Shown piece by piece: positions 5,006 through 5,334 of a stretch of 5,334 nt of DNA. The translations under genes were made by a program, and so were the position numbers. The stretch spans positions 1 through 5,334 of the forward strand of contig JAAYZI010000134.1 of assembly GCA_012514925.1 (NCBI GenBank), read 5' to 3'. Position 1 is the first letter of the stretch. Every line of letters starts with the position of its first letter. The stretch is from Deltaproteobacteria bacterium (GTDB lineage Bacteria > Bdellovibrionota_C > UBA2361 > JAAYZI01). The notes beneath the pieces were generated by a model. It ran no database searches. It was not told the origin of the DNA and saw only the letters and a program-made list of their open reading frames with translations.

Positions 5006-5334
5006 TTACCCTCCGCATATTTCTATTACGGCGGCGTCGATATCTGCAGGCTTTACCACAAAGTCGCGGCTACCTTTTTTCGACTCTCTTTTAAAGGCGT
5101 TTAGTCCGGCCTGGTTGCAGATTGCCCGTATATCTGCTCCGGATTTGCCAGAAGTGGCCGCTACCAAACGCTCAACATCGATTTGCTCGCTTAGGTTGAG
5201 ACGTTTTAGGTACAGCCCAAAAAGCGCCCTGCGACCGTTTGCATCCGGGAGTGGGATCTCGATCACTCGATCCAAACGCCCTCCCCGCTTCAAGGCCGGA
5301 TCCACAAGGTCGGCGCGGTTGGTGGCTGCCACGA
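5006..5334 (-). CDS. C-terminal part of a classical AAA ATPase (CDC48/p97-like), cut by the right window edge
   Basis: The 108 visible residues begin within VAATNRADLVDPALKRGGRLDR, the second region of homology of classical AAA proteins. Asn in ATNR is the sensor-1 position, and the two Arg in RGGRLDR are the usual trans-acting arginine fingers. The small lid domain follows: EIPLPDANGRRALFGLYLKRL, then TSGKSGADIRAICNQAGLNAFKR with the SGADI motif, and a final helix DIDAAVIEI. The protein stops directly after the lid. It is therefore not FtsH, which would carry a zinc protease domain, and resembles the end of CDC48/p97- or ARC-type unfoldases. The GTG at 5332-5330 is an internal Val, not a start. 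Walker A and B lie outside. The substrate and number of AAA modules cannot be told. It ends in TAA and is probably in a different unit from the 163-aa gene. Confidence 0.85.
   Translation of the reverse strand, partial: VAATNRADLVDPALKRGGRLDRVIEIPLPDANGRRALFGLYLKRLNLSEQIDVERLVAATSGKSGADIRAICNQAGLNAFKRESKKGSRDFVVKPADIDAAVIEICGG

Overview
The window looks like bacterial chromosome from a flagellated Gram-negative organism. A block of flagellar control genes occupies the left half, and less familiar genes lie to the right. The order flhG - small membrane protein - fliA - histidine kinase resembles late flagellar operons of deltaproteobacterial or Bdellovibrionota-type lineages. That placement is inferred from gene order and protein style only. 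No rRNA, tRNA, CRISPR array, insertion sequence or phage gene was seen.

Positions 1-2921, plus strand, form a tight run that is probably one operon. It begins with the 3' part of a MinD-like ATPase of the FlhG/FleN type, whose Walker A end lies off the left edge. A two-helix membrane protein of 89 aa overlaps it by 11 bp. The flagellar sigma factor FliA (sigma-28) overlaps that gene by 29 bp. A soluble receiver-like plus histidine-kinase protein starts 19 bp after fliA. The expected logic is that FlhG sets flagellar number and place, FliA transcribes late flagellar genes, and the kinase feeds a signal into the same programme.

The most striking observation is that the fliA frame is broken by one in-frame TAG at 1454-1456. 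It falls in the linker between sigma regions 3 and 4. The reading frame is preserved on both sides, and sigma region 4 (1502-1720) looks fully intact. Either this is a point nonsense mutation or read error, or the sigma factor is made as two pieces or by readthrough. Four other frames in the window end normally at TAG, which argues against a reassigned code.

Positions 2922-4144, plus strand: after a short gap with an 8-bp dyad and a plausible sigma-70-type promoter comes a 304-aa membrane protein with an N-terminal four-cysteine cluster. An 85-aa single-helix protein overlaps its end by 28 bp. Neither was recognised. A strong terminator-like hairpin that works for the opposite strand sits inside the 85-aa frame.

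Positions 4145-5334, minus strand: an unrecognised 163-aa protein (4179-4670) converges on the plus-strand genes. A non-coding stretch of about 335 bp follows (4671-5005), holding a candidate promoter for the 163-aa gene and two adjacent hairpins. At the right edge is the C-terminal end of a classical AAA ATPase of CDC48/p97-like style; its Walker A and B motifs lie outside the window.
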